Below are positions 47,410 through 60,696 of a stretch of DNA of 64,000 bases, in pieces. Location of the stretch: positions 1 to 64,000 of the forward strand of contig NW_026893854.1 of assembly GCF_032452875.1 (NCBI RefSeq), given 5' to 3'. Both the position numbers and the translations under genes were made by a program. Every line of letters starts with the position of its first letter. Position 1 is the first letter of the stretch. A model generated the notes under the pieces. It had not been told where the DNA came from. It worked only from the letters and a program-made list of their open reading frames with translations, and searched no databases. This stretch comes from Bos javanicus. Its lineage: Eukaryota > Chordata > Mammalia > Artiodactyla > Bovidae.

Positions 47410-50387
47410 ATGATCAGTGTATGATAGCAAACATGATCAGTGCATGATCAGTCACATGATCAGCGCCATTAAGTCACGTGATCACTACATGATAGTCATG
47501 TGATCAGTCCATGCTCAGTCACGGTATCAGTGCATGATCAGCCACGTGATCAGTGCATGATCAGTCACGTGATCAGTGCATGATAGCTACGTGATCAGTG
47601 CATGATAGCCACGTGATCAGTGCATGATAGCCACGTGATCAGTGCATGATAGCCACGTGATCAGTGCATGATCAGTCACGTGATAGTGTGTGATCAGCCA
47701 CGTGATCAGTGCATGATAGCCACGTGATCAGTGCATGACAGCCACGTGATCAGTGCATGATAGCCACGTGATCAGTGCATGATCAGTCACGTGATCATGC
47801 ATGATCAGCCACGTGATCAGTGCATGATCAGCCACGTGATCAGTGCATGATCAATTACGTGATCAGTGCATGATCAGTCACGTGACCAGTACATGGTTGC
47901 TACGTGATCGTGCATGATCAGCCACGTGAGCAGTGCATGATAGCCACGTGATCAGTGCATGATCAGTCACGTGATCAGTGCATGATCAGTCACGTGATCA
48001 GTGCATGATCATTTACGTGATCAGTGCATGATCAGTCACGTGACCAGTATATGGTTGCTACGTGATCATTCCATGACAGCCACGTGATCAGTGCATGATA
48101 GCCACGTGATGTGTGCATGAGTTACGTGATCAGTGCATGATCAGCCACGTGATCAGTGCATGAGTGCCACGTGATCAGTGCATGATATGTCACGTGACAG
48201 TGTGTGATCAGCCACGTGATCAGTGCATGATCAGCCACGTGATCAGTGCATGATAGCCACGTGATCAGTGCATGATCAGTCACGTGATCAGTGCATGATC
48301 AGCCACGTGATCAGTGCATGATCAGACACGTGATCAGTGCATGATCAGCCACGTGATCAGTGCATGATATCCACGTGATCAGTGCATGATCATCACGTGA
48401 TCAGTGTATGATCAGCCACGTGATCAGTGCATGATCAGTCACGTGATCAGTGCATGATAGACGTGATCAGTGCATGATCAGTCACGTGATCAGTGCATGA
48501 TAGCCACGTGATCAGTGCATGATCAGTCACGTGATCAGTGCATGATCATTCACGTGACCTGTACATGGTAGCTACATGATCAGTGCATGATCAGCCACGT
48601 GAGTCAGTGCATGATAGCCACGTGATCAGTGCATGATCAGTCACGTGATCAGTGCATGATCAGTCACGTGATCAGTACATGGTAGCTGCGTGATCATGCA
48701 TGATCAGCCACGTGATCAGTGCATGATAGCCACGTGATCAGTGCATGATCAGTCACGTGATCAGTGCATGATCAGTCACGTGATCAGTGCATGATCAGCC
48801 ACGTGATCAGTGCATGATCAGTCACGTGATCAGTGCATGATCAGCCACGTGATCAGTGCATGATAGCCACGTGATCAGTGCATGATCAGTCACGTGATCA
48901 GTGCATGATCAGTCACGTGATCAGTGCATGATCAGCCACGTGATCAGTGCATGATCAGCCACGTGATCAGTGCATGATCAGTCACGTGATCAGTGCATGA
49001 TCAGTCACGTGACCAGTACATGGTAGCTACGTGATCATTGCATGATCAGCCACGTGATCAGTGCATGATAGCCACGTGATCAGTGCATGATAGCCACGTG
49101 ATCAGTGCATGATCAGTCACGTGATACGCATGATCAGCCACGTGATCAGTGCATGATAGCCACGTGATCAGTGCATGATCAGCCACGTGATCAGTGCATG
49201 ATCAGCCACGTGATCAGTGCATGATCAGCCACGTGATCAGTGCATGATCAGTCACGTGATCAGTGCATGATCAGCCACGTGATCAGTGCATGATCAGTCA
49301 CGTGATCAGTGCATGATCAGCCACGTGATCAGTGCATGATCAGCCACGTGATCAGTGCATGATCAGCCACGTGATCAGTGCATGATAGCCACGTGATCAG
49401 TGCATGATCAGTCATGTGATCAGTGCATGATCAGCCACGTGATCAGTGCATGATCAGCCACGTGATCAGTGCATGATCAATTACGCAGTGCATGATCAGT
49501 CACGTGACCAGTACATGGTAGCTACGTGATCATTGCATGATCAGCCACGTGATCAGTGCATGATAGCCACGTGATCAGTGCATGATAGCCACGTGATCAG
49601 TGCATGATCAGTCATGTGATACGTGTGATCAGCCACGATCAGTGCATGATATCCACGTGATCAGTGCATGACAGCCACGTGATCAGTGCATGAGAGCCAC
49701 GTGATCAGTGCATGATCAGTCACGTGATACATGTGTGATCAGCCACGTGATCAGTGCATGATGAGCCACGTGATCAGTGCAGGATCAATTACGTGATCAG
49801 TGCATGATCAGTCACGTGACCAGTACATGGTTGCTACGTGATCGTTGCATGATCAGCCACGTGAGCAGAGCATGATAGCCACGTGATCAGTGCATGATCA
49901 GTCACGTGATCAGTACATGATCAGTCACGTGAACAGTGCATGATCATTTACGTGATCTTTGCATGATCAGTCACGTGACCAGTATATGGTTGCTACGTGA
50001 TCATTCCATGACGAGCCACGTGAGCAGTGCATGATAGCCACGTGATGTGTGCATGAGTTACGTGAGCAGAGTATGATCAGCCACGTGATCAGTGCATGAG
50101 TGCCACGTGATCAGTGCATGATATGTCACGTGACAGGTGTGTGATCAGCCACGTGAACAGTGCATGTTCAGCCACGTGATCAGTGCATGATAGCCACGTG
50201 ATCAGTGCATGATCAGTTACGTGAGCAGTGTATGATCAGCCACGTGATCAGTGCATGGTCAGACACGTGAACAGTGTATGATCAGCCACGTGATCAGTGC
50301 ATGATATCCAAGTGATCAGTGCATGATCATCACGTGATCAGTGTATGATCAGCCACGTGAACAGTGCATGCTCAGTCACGTGATCTG
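47410..50387 (+). repeat. Spacer 25, long 2,978-bp body with one island missing
   Basis: The first programme has the truncation seen in spacers 8 and 11 (canonical units straight after CACGGTATCAG near 47,525). Near 48,400-48,460 ATCATCACGTG passes to GATAGACGTG without an island. A full, initially canonical-rich programme follows. AATTACGCAGTGC near 49,478 is a private short deletion. Confidence 0.88.
48388..48470 (+). repeat. Island-loss junction in spacer 25
   Basis: ATCATCACGTGATCAG near 48,389 is followed by canonical monomers and then GATAGACGTG near 48,456, a degenerate form of ATATAGACG. The island and its post-island signature are absent. Confidence 0.8.
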
Positions 50388-50630
50388 GGCCTGCTGAGCT
50401 GCGTGATTACTGTCTGCTCATCTGCTTGACAATTGCCAGCTGAGCTGCACGATTCCTGCCTGTCATCTGCTTGACAATTGCCAGCTGTGCTGCGTAATTC
50501 CTGCCTGCTCAGCTGCTTGATTATTGCCAGCTGAGCAGCATGATTCCTCACACCTGAGTTCCATGATTATTGCCTGCTGACTGTTTGATTCGTGCCTACT
50601 CAGCTCTTTGTTTATTGCCTCCAGAGGCAC
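50388..50630 (+). repeat. Island 26 (consensus island)
   Basis: This 243-bp consensus copy lies 3,221 bp after island 25. Confidence 0.94.
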
Positions 50631-53600
50631 ATGATCAGTGTATGATAGCAAACATGATCAGCGCATGATCAGTCACATGATCAGCGCCATTAAGTCACGT
50701 GATCACTACATGATAGTCATGTGATCAGTCCATGCTCAGTCACGGTATCAGTGCATGATCAGCCACGTGATCAGTGCATGATCTGTCACAAGATTAGTGT
50801 ATGATCATCCACGTGATCAGTGCATGGGCAGTCATGTGATCAGTGCATGATATAGACGTGATCAGTGCATGATCAGTCTCGTGATCAGTGCATGATAGCC
50901 ACGTGATCAGTGCATGATCAGTCACCTGATGGGTGTATGATCATTCACGTGACCTGTACATGGTAGCTACATGATCATTGCATGATCAGCCACGTGAGTA
51001 GTTCATGATAGCCACGTGATCACTGCATGATCAGTCACGTGATCAGTGCATGATCAGTCATGTGACCAGTACATGGTAGCTGCGTGATCATGGCATGATC
51101 AGCCACGTGAGCAGTGCATGATAGCCACGTGATCAGTGCATGATCAGACACGTGATCAGTGCATGATCAGTCACGTGATCAGTGCATGATCAGCCACGTG
51201 ATCAGTGCATGATCAGTCACGTGATCAGTGCATGATCAGCCACGTGATCAGTGCATGATCAGCCACGTGATCAGTGCATGATCAGTCACGTGATCAGTGC
51301 ATGATCAGCCACGTGATCAGTGCATGATCAGCCACGTGATCAGTGCATGATCAGCCACGTGATCAGTGCATGATCAGTCACGTGATCAGTGCATGATCAG
51401 CCACGTGATCAGTGCATGATAGCCACGTGATCAGTGCATGATAGCCACGTGATCAGTGCATGATGCCACGTGATCAGTGCATGATAGTCACGTGACAGTG
51501 CATGATCAGCCACGTGATCAGTGCATGATCAGCCACGTGATCAGTGCATGATAGCCACGTGATCAGTGCATGATCAGTCACGTGATCAGTGCATGATCAG
51601 CCACGTGATCAGTGCATGATCAGTCACGTGATCAGTGCATGATCAGCCACGTGATCAGTGCATGATAGCCACGTGATCAGTGCATGATCATCACGTGATC
51701 ATCATCCACGTGATCAGTGCATGCAGTCATGTGATCAGTGCATGATATAGACGTGATCAGTGCATGATCAGTCACGTGATCAGTGCATGATAGCCACGTG
51801 ATCAGTGCATGATCAGTCACGTGATCAGTGCATGATCATTCACGTGACCAGTACATGGTAGCTACGTGATCATTGCATGATCAGCCACGTGATCAGTGCA
51901 TGATAGCCACGTGATCAGTGCATGATCAGTCACGTGATCAGTGCATGATCAGTCACGTGATCAGTGCATGGTAGCTGCGTGATCATGCATGATCAGCCAC
52001 GTGATCAGTGCATGATAGCCACGTGATCAGTGCATGATCAGACGTGATCAGTGCATGATCAGCCACGTGATCAGTGCATGATCAGTCACGTGATCAGTGC
52101 ATGATCAGTCACGTGATCAGTGCATGATCAGCCACGTGATCAGTGCATGATCAGCCACGTGATCAGTGCATGATCACACGTGATCAGTGCATGATCAGTC
52201 ACGTGATCAGTGCATGATAGCACGTGATCATTGCATGATCAGCCACGTGATCAGTGCATGATAGCCACGTGATCAGTGCATGATAGCACGTGATCAGTGC
52301 ATGATCAGTCACGTGATAGTGTGATCAGCCACGTGATCAGTGCATGATAGCCACGTGATCAGTGCATGATCAGCCACGTGATCAGTGCATGATCAGCCAC
52401 GTGATCAGTGCATGATAGCCACGTGATCAGTGCATGATCAGTCACGTGATCATGTGTGATCAGCCACGTGATCAGTGCATGATCAGCCACGTGATCAGTG
52501 CATGATCAGTTACGTGATCAGTGCATGATCAGTCACGTGATCAGTACATGGTAGCTACGTGATCGTGCATGATCAGCCACGTGATCAGTGCATGATAGCC
52601 ACGTGATCAGTGCATGATCAGTCACGTGATCAGTGCATGATCAGTCACGTGATCAGTGCATGATCAGTCACGTGATCAGTGCATGATCAGTCACGTGACC
52701 AGTGCATGGTAGCTACGTGATCATTGCATGATCAGCCACGTGATCAGTGCATGATAGCCACGTGATCAGTGCATGAGTTACGTGATCAGTGTATGATCAG
52801 CCACGTGATCAGTGCATGATGCCACGTGATCAGTGCATGATCAGTCACGTGATCAGTGCATGATCAGCCACGTGATCAGTGCATGATCAGCCACGTGATC
52901 AGTGCATGATAGCCACGTGATCAGTGCATGATCAGCCACGTGATCAGTGCATGATCAGTCACGTGATCAGTGCATGATCAGCCACGTGATCAGTGCATGA
53001 TCAGCCACGTGATCAGTGCATGATATCCACGTGATCAGTGCATGACAGCCACGTGATCAGTGCATGAGAGCCACGTGATCAGTGCATGATCAGTCACGTG
53101 ATACATGTGTGATCAGCCACGTGATCAGTGCATGATGAGCCACGTGATCAGTGCAGGATCAATTACGTGATCAGTGCATGATCAGTCACGTGACCAGTAC
53201 ATGGTTGCTACGTGATCGTTGCATGATCAGCCACGTGAGCAGAGCATGATAGCCACGTGATCAGTGCATGATCAGTCACGTGATCAGTACATGATCAGTC
53301 ACGTGAACAGTGCATGATCATTTACGTGATCTGTGCATGATCAGTCACGTGACCAGTATATGGTAGCTACGTGATCATTCCATGACGAGCCACGTGAGCA
53401 GTGCATGATAGCCACGTGATGTGTGCATGAGTTACGTGAGCAGAGTATGATCAGCCACGTGATCAGTGCATGAGTGCCACGTGATCAGTGCATGATATGT
53501 CACGTGACAGGTGTGTGATCAGCCACGTGAACAGTGCATGTTCAGCCACGTGATCAGTGCATGATAGCCACGTGATCAGTGCATGATCAGTTACGTGAGC

Positions 53601-53761
53601 AGTGTATGATCAGCCACGTGATCAGTGCATGGTCAGACACGTGAACAGTGTATGATCAGCCACGTGATCAGTGCATGATATCCAAGTGATCAGTGCATGA
53701 TCATCACGTGATCAGTGTATGATCAGCCACGTGAACAGTGCATGCTCAGTCACGTGATCTG
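50631..53761 (+). repeat. Spacer 26, longest body (3,131 bp), one island missing
   Basis: It begins normally, with CACAAGATTAG and ATATAGACG at 50,850, and turns canonical-rich from about 51,190. A direct island-loss join lies at ~51,690. ATATAGACG recurs at 51,745 (895 bp later), then nearly uniform monomers run to ~53,030, and standard variants return from GATATCCACG to the island. Confidence 0.88.
51684..51755 (+). repeat. Direct island-excision join in spacer 26
   Basis: The pre-island step ATCATCACGTGATC runs directly into the post-island step ATCATCCACGTGATC with no monomer between. In an intact unit (53,700 and 54,179) these two steps are ~480 bp apart with the island in the middle. 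They share an ATCATC-CACGTGATC core, which fits deletion by recombination between short homologies. Confidence 0.86.
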
Positions 53762-54004
53762 GGCCTGCTGAGCTGCGTGATTACTGTCTGCTCATCTGCT
53801 TGACAATTGCCAGCTGAGCTGCACGATTCCTGCCTGTCATCTGCTTGACAATTGCCAGCTGTGCTGCGTAATTCCTGCCTGCTCAGCTGCTTGATTATTG
53901 CCAGCTGAGCAGCATGATTCCTCACACCTGAGTTCCATGATTATTGCCTGCTGACTGTTTGATTCGTGCCTACTCAGCTCTTTGTTTATTGCCTCCAGAG
54001 GCAC
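53762..54004 (+). repeat. Island 27 (consensus island)
   Basis: This 243-bp consensus copy lies 3,374 bp after island 26, the widest island spacing in the window. Confidence 0.94.
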
Positions 54005-55348
54005 ATGATCAGTGTATGATAGCAAACATGATCAGCGCATGATCAGTCACATGATCAGCGCCATTAAGTCACGTGATCACTACATGATAGTCATGTGATC
54101 AGTCCATGCTCAGTCACGGTATCAGTGCATGATCAGCCACGTGATCAGTGCATGATCTGTCACAAGATTAGTGTATGATCATCCACGTGATCAGTGCATG
54201 GGCAGTCATGTGATCAGTGCATGATATAGACGTGATCAGTGCATGATCAGTCTCGTGATCAGTGCATGATAGCCACGTGATCAGTGCATGATCAGTCACC
54301 TGATGGGTGTATGATCATTCACGTGACCTGTACATGGTAGCTACATGATCATTGCATGATCAGCCACGTGAGTAGTGCATGATAGCCACGTGATCACTGC
54401 ATGATCAGTCACGTGATCAGTGCATGATCAGTCATGTGACCAGTACATGGTAGCTGCGTGATCATGGCATGATCAGCCACGTGAGCAGTGCATGATAGCC
54501 ACGTGATCAGTGCATGATCAGACACGTGATCAGTGCATGATCAGTCACGTGATCAGTGCATGATCAGCCACGTGATCAGTGCATGATCAGGCACGTGATC
54601 AGTGTATGTCAGCCACGTGATCAGTGCATGATAGCCACGTGATCAGTGCATGATCAGTCACGTGATCAGTGCATGATCAGTCACGTGATACATGTGTGAT
54701 CAGCCACGTGATCAGTGCATGATGAGCCACGTGATCAGTGCATGATCAATTACGTGATCAGTGCATGATCAGTCACGTGACCAGTACATGGTTGCTACGT
54801 GATCGTTGCATGATCAGCCACGTGAGCAGAGCATGATAGCCACGTGATCAGTGCATGATCAGTCACGTGATCAGTACATGATCAGTCACGTGAACAGTGC
54901 ATGATCATTTACGTGATCTTTTCATGATCAGTCACGTGACCAGTATATGGTTGCTACGTGATCATTCCATGACGAGCCACGTGAGCAGTGCATGATAGCC
55001 ACGTGATGTGTGCATGAGTTACGTGAGCAGAGTATGATCAGCCACGTGATCAGTGCATGAGTGCCACGTGATCAGTGCATGATATGTCACGTGACAGGTG
55101 TGTGATCAGCCACGTGAACAGTGCATGTTCAGCCACGTGATCAGTGCATGATAGCCACGTGATCAGTGCATGATCAGTTACGTGAGCAGTGTATGATCAG
55201 CCACGTGATCAGTGCATGGTCAGACACGTGAACAGTGTATGATCAGCCACGTGATCAGTGCATGATATCCAAGTGATCAGTGCATGATCATCACGTGATC
55301 AGTGTATGATCAGCCACGTGAACAGTGCATGCTCAGTCACGTGATCTG
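54005..55348 (+). repeat. Spacer 27, shortened 1,344-bp HOR body
   Basis: It is normal to GTATGTCAGCC near 54,604. Then canonical units join directly to ATACATGTGTGATC near 54,686, losing the GATCAATT-GGTAGCT-GATATCC-GAGAGCC segment (~300 bp). GATCTTTTCATG near 54,916 is private. Confidence 0.9.
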
Positions 55349-55591
55349 GGCCTGCTGAGCTGCGTGATTACTGTCTGCTCATCTGCTTGACAATTGCCAG
55401 CTGAGCTGCACGATTCCTGCCTGTCATCTGCTTGACAATTGCCAGCTGTGCTGCGTAATTCCTGCCTGCTCAGCTGCTTGATTATTGCCAGCTGAGCAGC
55501 ATGATTCCTCACACCTGAGTTCCATGATTATTGCCTGCTGACTGTTTGATTCGTGCCTACTCAGCTCTTTGTTTATTGCCTCCAGAGGCAC
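55349..55591 (+). repeat. Island 28 (consensus island)
   Basis: This 243-bp consensus copy lies 1,587 bp after island 27. Confidence 0.94.
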
Positions 55592-57313
55592 ATGATCAGT
55601 GTATGATAGCAAACATGATCAGCGCATGATCAGTCACATGATCAGCGCCATTAAGTCACGTGATCACTACATGATAGTCATGTGATCAGTCCATGCTCAG
55701 TCACGGTATCAGTGCATGATCAGCCACGTGATCAGTGCATGATCTGTCACAAGATTAGTGTATGATCATCCACGTGATCAGTGCATGGGCAGTCATGTGA
55801 TCAGTGCATGATATAGACGTGAACAGTGCATGATCAGTCTCGTGATCAGTGCATGATAGCCACGTGATCAGTGCATGATCAGTCACCTGATGGGTGTATG
55901 ATCATTCACGTGACCTGTACATGGTAGCTACATGATCATTGCATGATCAGCCACGTGAGTAGTTCATGATAGCCACGTGATCACTGCATGATCAGTCACG
56001 TGATCAGTGCATGATCAGTCATGTGACCAGTACATGGTAGCTGCGTGATCATGGCATGATCAGCCACGTGAGCAGTGCATGATAGCCACGTGATCAGTGC
56101 ATGATCAGTCACGTGATCAGTGCATGATCAGCCACGTGATCAGTGCATGATCAGCCACGTGATCAGTGCATGATCAGTCACGTGATCAGTGCATGATCAG
56201 CCACGTGATCAGTGCATGATCAGGCACGTGATCAGTGTATGATCAGCCACGTGATCAGTGCATGATAGCCACGTGATCAGTGCATGATCAGTCACGTGAT
56301 CAGTGCATGATCAGTTATGATCAGTGTATGATCAGCCACGTGATCAGTGCATGATCAGCCACATGATCAGTGCATGATCAATTACGTGATCAGTGCATGA
56401 TCAGTCACGTGACCAGTACATGGTAGCTACGTGATCGCTGATCAGCCACGTGATCAGTGCATGATAGCCACGTGATCAGTGCATGATAGCCACGTGATCA
56501 GTGCATGATCAGTCATGTGATACAGTGTGATCAGCCACGTGATCAGTGCATGATATCCACGTGATCAGTGCATGACAGCCACGTGATCAGTGCATGAGAG
56601 CCACGTGATCAGTGCATGATCAGTCACGTGATACATGTGTGATCAGCCACGTGATCAGTGCATGATGAGCCACGTGATCAGTGCATGATCAATTACGTGA
56701 TCAGTGCATGATCAGTCACGTGACCAGTACATGGTTGCTACGTGATCGTGCATGATCAGCCACGTGAGCAGTGCATGATAGCCACGTGATCAGTGCATGA
56801 TCAGTCACGTGATCAGTGCATGATCAGTCACGTGATCAGTGCATGATCAGCCACGTGATCAGTGCATGATCAGTCACGTGATCAGTGCATGTCAGCCACG
56901 TGATCAGTGCATGATAGCCACGTGATCAGTGCATGATCAGCCACGTGATCAGTGCATGATCAGTTACGTGATCAGTGTATGATCAGCCACGTGATCAGTG
57001 CATGATCAGCCACGTGATCAGTGCATGATCATCACGTGATCAGTGCATGATCAGTCACGTGATCAGTGCATGGTAGCCACGTGATCAGTGCATGATCAGC
57101 CACGTGATCAGTGCATGATAGCCACGTGATCAGTGCATGATCAGCCACGTGATCAGTGCATGATCAGTCACGTGATCAGTGTGATCAGCCACGTGATCAG
57201 TGCATGATATCCACGTGATCAGTGCATGATAGCCACGTGATCAGTGCATGATCAGCCACGTGATCAGTGTATGATCAGCCACGTGAACAGTGCATGCTCA
57301 GTCACGTGATCTG
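55592..57313 (+). repeat. Spacer 28, 1,722-bp HOR body
   Basis: The first ~1.2 kb is a regular HOR with extra canonical units near 56,105-56,200 and GTGATCGCTGATCAG near 56,433. From about 56,810 to 57,260 it is canonical-rich, and the ATATGG, GAGTGCC and CAGACACG steps are missing. Confidence 0.9.
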
Positions 57314-57556
57314 GGCCTGCTGAGCTGCGTGATTACTGTCTGCTCATCTGCTTGACAATTGCCAGCTGAGCTGCACGATTCCTGCCTGTCATCTGCTTGA
57401 CAATTGCCAGCTGTGCTGCGTAATTCCTGCCTGCTCAGCTGCTTGATTATTGCCAGCTGAGCAGCATGATTCCTCACACCTGAGTTCCATGATTATTGCC
57501 TGCTGACTGTTTGATTCGTGCCTACTCAGCTCTTTGTTTATTGCCTCCAGAGGCAC
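57314..57556 (+). repeat. Island 29 (consensus island)
   Basis: This 243-bp consensus copy lies 1,965 bp after island 28. Confidence 0.94.
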
Positions 57557-60453
57557 ATGATCAGTGTATGATAGCAAACATGATCAGCGCATGATCAGTC
57601 ACATGATCAGCGCCATTAAGTCACGTGATCACTACATGATAGTCATGTGATCAGTCCATGCTCAGTCACGGTATCAGTGCATGATCAGCCACGTGATCAG
57701 TGCATGATCTGTCACAAGATTAGTGTATGATCATCCACGTGATCAGTGCATGGGCAGTCATGTGATCAGTGCATGATATAGACGTGAACAGTGCATGATC
57801 AGTCTCGTGATCAGTGCATGATAGCCACGTGATCAGTGCATGATCAGTCACCTGATGGGTGTATGATCATTCACGTGACCTGTACATGGTAGCTACATGA
57901 TCATTGCATGATCAGCCACGTGAGTAGTTCATGATAGCCACGTGATCACTGCATGATCAGTCACGTGATCAGTGCATGATCAGTCATGTGACCAGTACAT
58001 GGTAGCTGCGTGATCATGCATGATCAGCCACGTGAGCAGTGCATGATAGCCACGTGATCAGTGCATGATCAGACACGATCAGTGCATGATCAGTCACGTG
58101 ATCAGTGCATGATCAGCCACGTGATCAGTGCATGATCAGTCACGTGATCAGTGCATGATCAGCCACGTGATCAGTGCATGATCAGTCACGTGATCAGTGC
58201 ATGATATAGACGTGATCAGTGCATGATCAGTCACGTGATCAGTGCATGATAGCCACGTGATCAGTGCATGATCAGTCACGTGATCAGTGCATGATCAGTC
58301 ACGTGACCAGTACATGGTAGCTACGTGATCAGTGCATGATCAGCCACGTGATCAGTGCATGATAGCCACGTGATCAGTGCATGATCAGTCACGTGATCAG
58401 TGCATGATCAGTCACGTGATCAGTGCATGATAGCACGTGATCATGCATGATCAGCCACGTGATCAGTGCATGATAGCCACGTGATCAGTGCATGATCAGT
58501 CACGTGATCAGTGCATGATCAGTCACGTGATCAGTGCATGATCAGCCACGTGATCAGTGCATGATCAGCCACGTGATCAGTGCATGATCAGCCACGTGAT
58601 CAGTGCATGATCAGTCACGTGATCAGTGCATGATCAGCCACGTGATCAGTGCATGATAGCCACGTGATCAGTGCATGATCAGTCACGTGATCAGTGCATG
58701 ATCAGTCACGTGATCAGTGCATGATCAGCCACGTGATCAGTGCATGATCAGCCACGTGATCAGTGCATGATCAGTCACGTGATCAGTGCATGATCAGTCA
58801 CGTGATCAGTACATGATAGCTACGTGATCAGTGCATGATCAGCCACGTGATCAGTGCATGATAGCCACGTGATCAGTGCATGATAGCCACGTGATCAGTG
58901 CATGATCAGTCACGTGATAGTGCATGATCAGCCACGTGATCAGTGCATGATATCCACGTGATCAGTGCATGATCAGCCACGTGATCAGTGCATGATAGCC
59001 ACGTGATCAGTGCATGATCAGTCACGTGATCAGTGCATGATCAGTCACGTGATCAGTGCATGGTAGCTACGTGATCAGTGCATGATCAGCCACGTGATAG
59101 TGCATGATAGCCACGTGATCAGTGCATGATCAGTCACGTGATCAGTGCATGATCAGTCACGTGATCAGTGCATGATAGCTGCGTGATCATGCATGATCAG
59201 CCACGTGATCAGTGCATGATAGCCACGTGATCAGTGCATGATCAGTCACGTGATCAGTGCATGATCAGTCACGTGATCAGTGCATGATCAGCCACGTGAT
59301 CAGTGCATGATCAGTCACGTGATCAGTGCATGATCAGCCACGTGATCAGTGCATGATCAGTCACGTGATCAGTGCATGATCAGCCACGTGATCAGTGCAT
59401 GATAGCCACGTGATCAGTGCATGATCAGTCACGTGATCAGTGCATGATCAGTTACGTGATCAGTGCATGATCAGCCACGTGATCAGTGCATGATCAGCCA
59501 CGTGATCAGTGCATGATCAATTACGTGATCAGTGCATGATCAGTCACGTGATCAGTACATGGTAGCTACGTGATCAGTGCATGATCAGCCACGTGATCAG
59601 TGCATGATAGCCACGTGATCAGTGCATGATAGCCACGTGATCAGTGCATGATCAGTCATGTGATACAGTGTGATCAGCCACGTGATCAGTGCATGATATC
59701 CACGTGATCAGTGCATGACAGCCACGTGATCAGTGCATGAGAGCCACGTGATCAGTGCATGATCAGTCACGTGATACATGTGTGATCAGCCACGTGATCA
59801 GTGCATGATGAGCCACGTGATCAGTGCATGATCAATTACGTGATCAGTGCATGATCAGTCACGTGACCAGTACATGGTTGCGTGATCGTGCATGATCAGC
59901 CACGTGAGCAGTGCATGATAGCCACGTGATCAGTGCATGATCAGTCACGTGATCAGTGCATGATCAGTCACGTGATCAGTGCATGATCAGCCACGTGATC
60001 AGTGCATGATCAGTCACGTGATCAGTGCATGTCAGCCACGTGATCAGTGCATGATAGCCACGTGATCAGTGCATGATCAGCCACGTGATCAGTGCATGAT
60101 CACGTGATCAGTGTATGATCAGCCACGTGATCAGTGCATGATCAGCCACGTGATCAGTGCATGATCAGTTACGTGATCAGTGCATGATCAGTCACGTGAC
60201 CAGTGCATGGTAGCCACGTGATCAGTGCATGATCAGCCACGTGATCAGTGCATGATAGCCACGTGATCAGTGCATGATCAGCCACGTGATCAGTGCATGA
60301 TCAGTCACGTGATCAGTGCATGATCAGCCACGTGATCAGTGCATGATCAGCCACGTGATCAGTGCATGATAGCCACGTGATCAGTGCATGATCAGTCACG
60401 TGATCAGTGTATGATCAGCCACGTGAACAGTGCATGCTCAGTCACGTGATCTG
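57557..60453 (+). repeat. Spacer 29, long 2,897-bp canonical-rich body with internal duplications
   Basis: ATATAGACG lies at 57,776 and again at 58,204 (428 bp). The TGATCATGCATGATC step near 58,012 recurs near 58,435 and 59,178. Programme-start material is thus repeated more than once before the rest of the HOR (GATATCC, GAGAGCC, ATACATGTGTG) appears near 59,690. The final 500 bp is canonical-rich. Confidence 0.88.
57776..58631 (+). repeat. ~428-bp tandem duplication in spacer 29
   Basis: The block from ATATAGACG through the GGTAGCT and TGATCATGCATGATC steps occurs twice with an offset of 428 bp. Diagnostic variants in the second copy (CACCTGATGGG, GAGTAG) are replaced by canonical monomer. 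Spacer 30 shows the same offset. The right end is approximate. Confidence 0.78.
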
Positions 60454-60696
60454 GGCCTGCTGAGCTGCGTGATTACTGTCTGCTCATCTGCTTGACAATT
60501 GCCAGCTGAGCTGCACGATTCCTGCCTGTCATCTGCTTGACAATTGCCAGCTGTGCTGCGTAATTCCTGCCTGCTCAGCTGCTTGATTATTGCCAGCTGA
60601 GCAGCATGATTCCTCACACCTGAGTTCCATGATTATTGCCTGCTGACTGTTTGATTCGTGCCTACTCAGCTCTTTGTTTATTGCCTCCAGAGGCAC
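60454..60696 (+). repeat. Island 30 (consensus island)
   Basis: This 243-bp consensus copy lies 3,140 bp after island 29. Confidence 0.94.
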
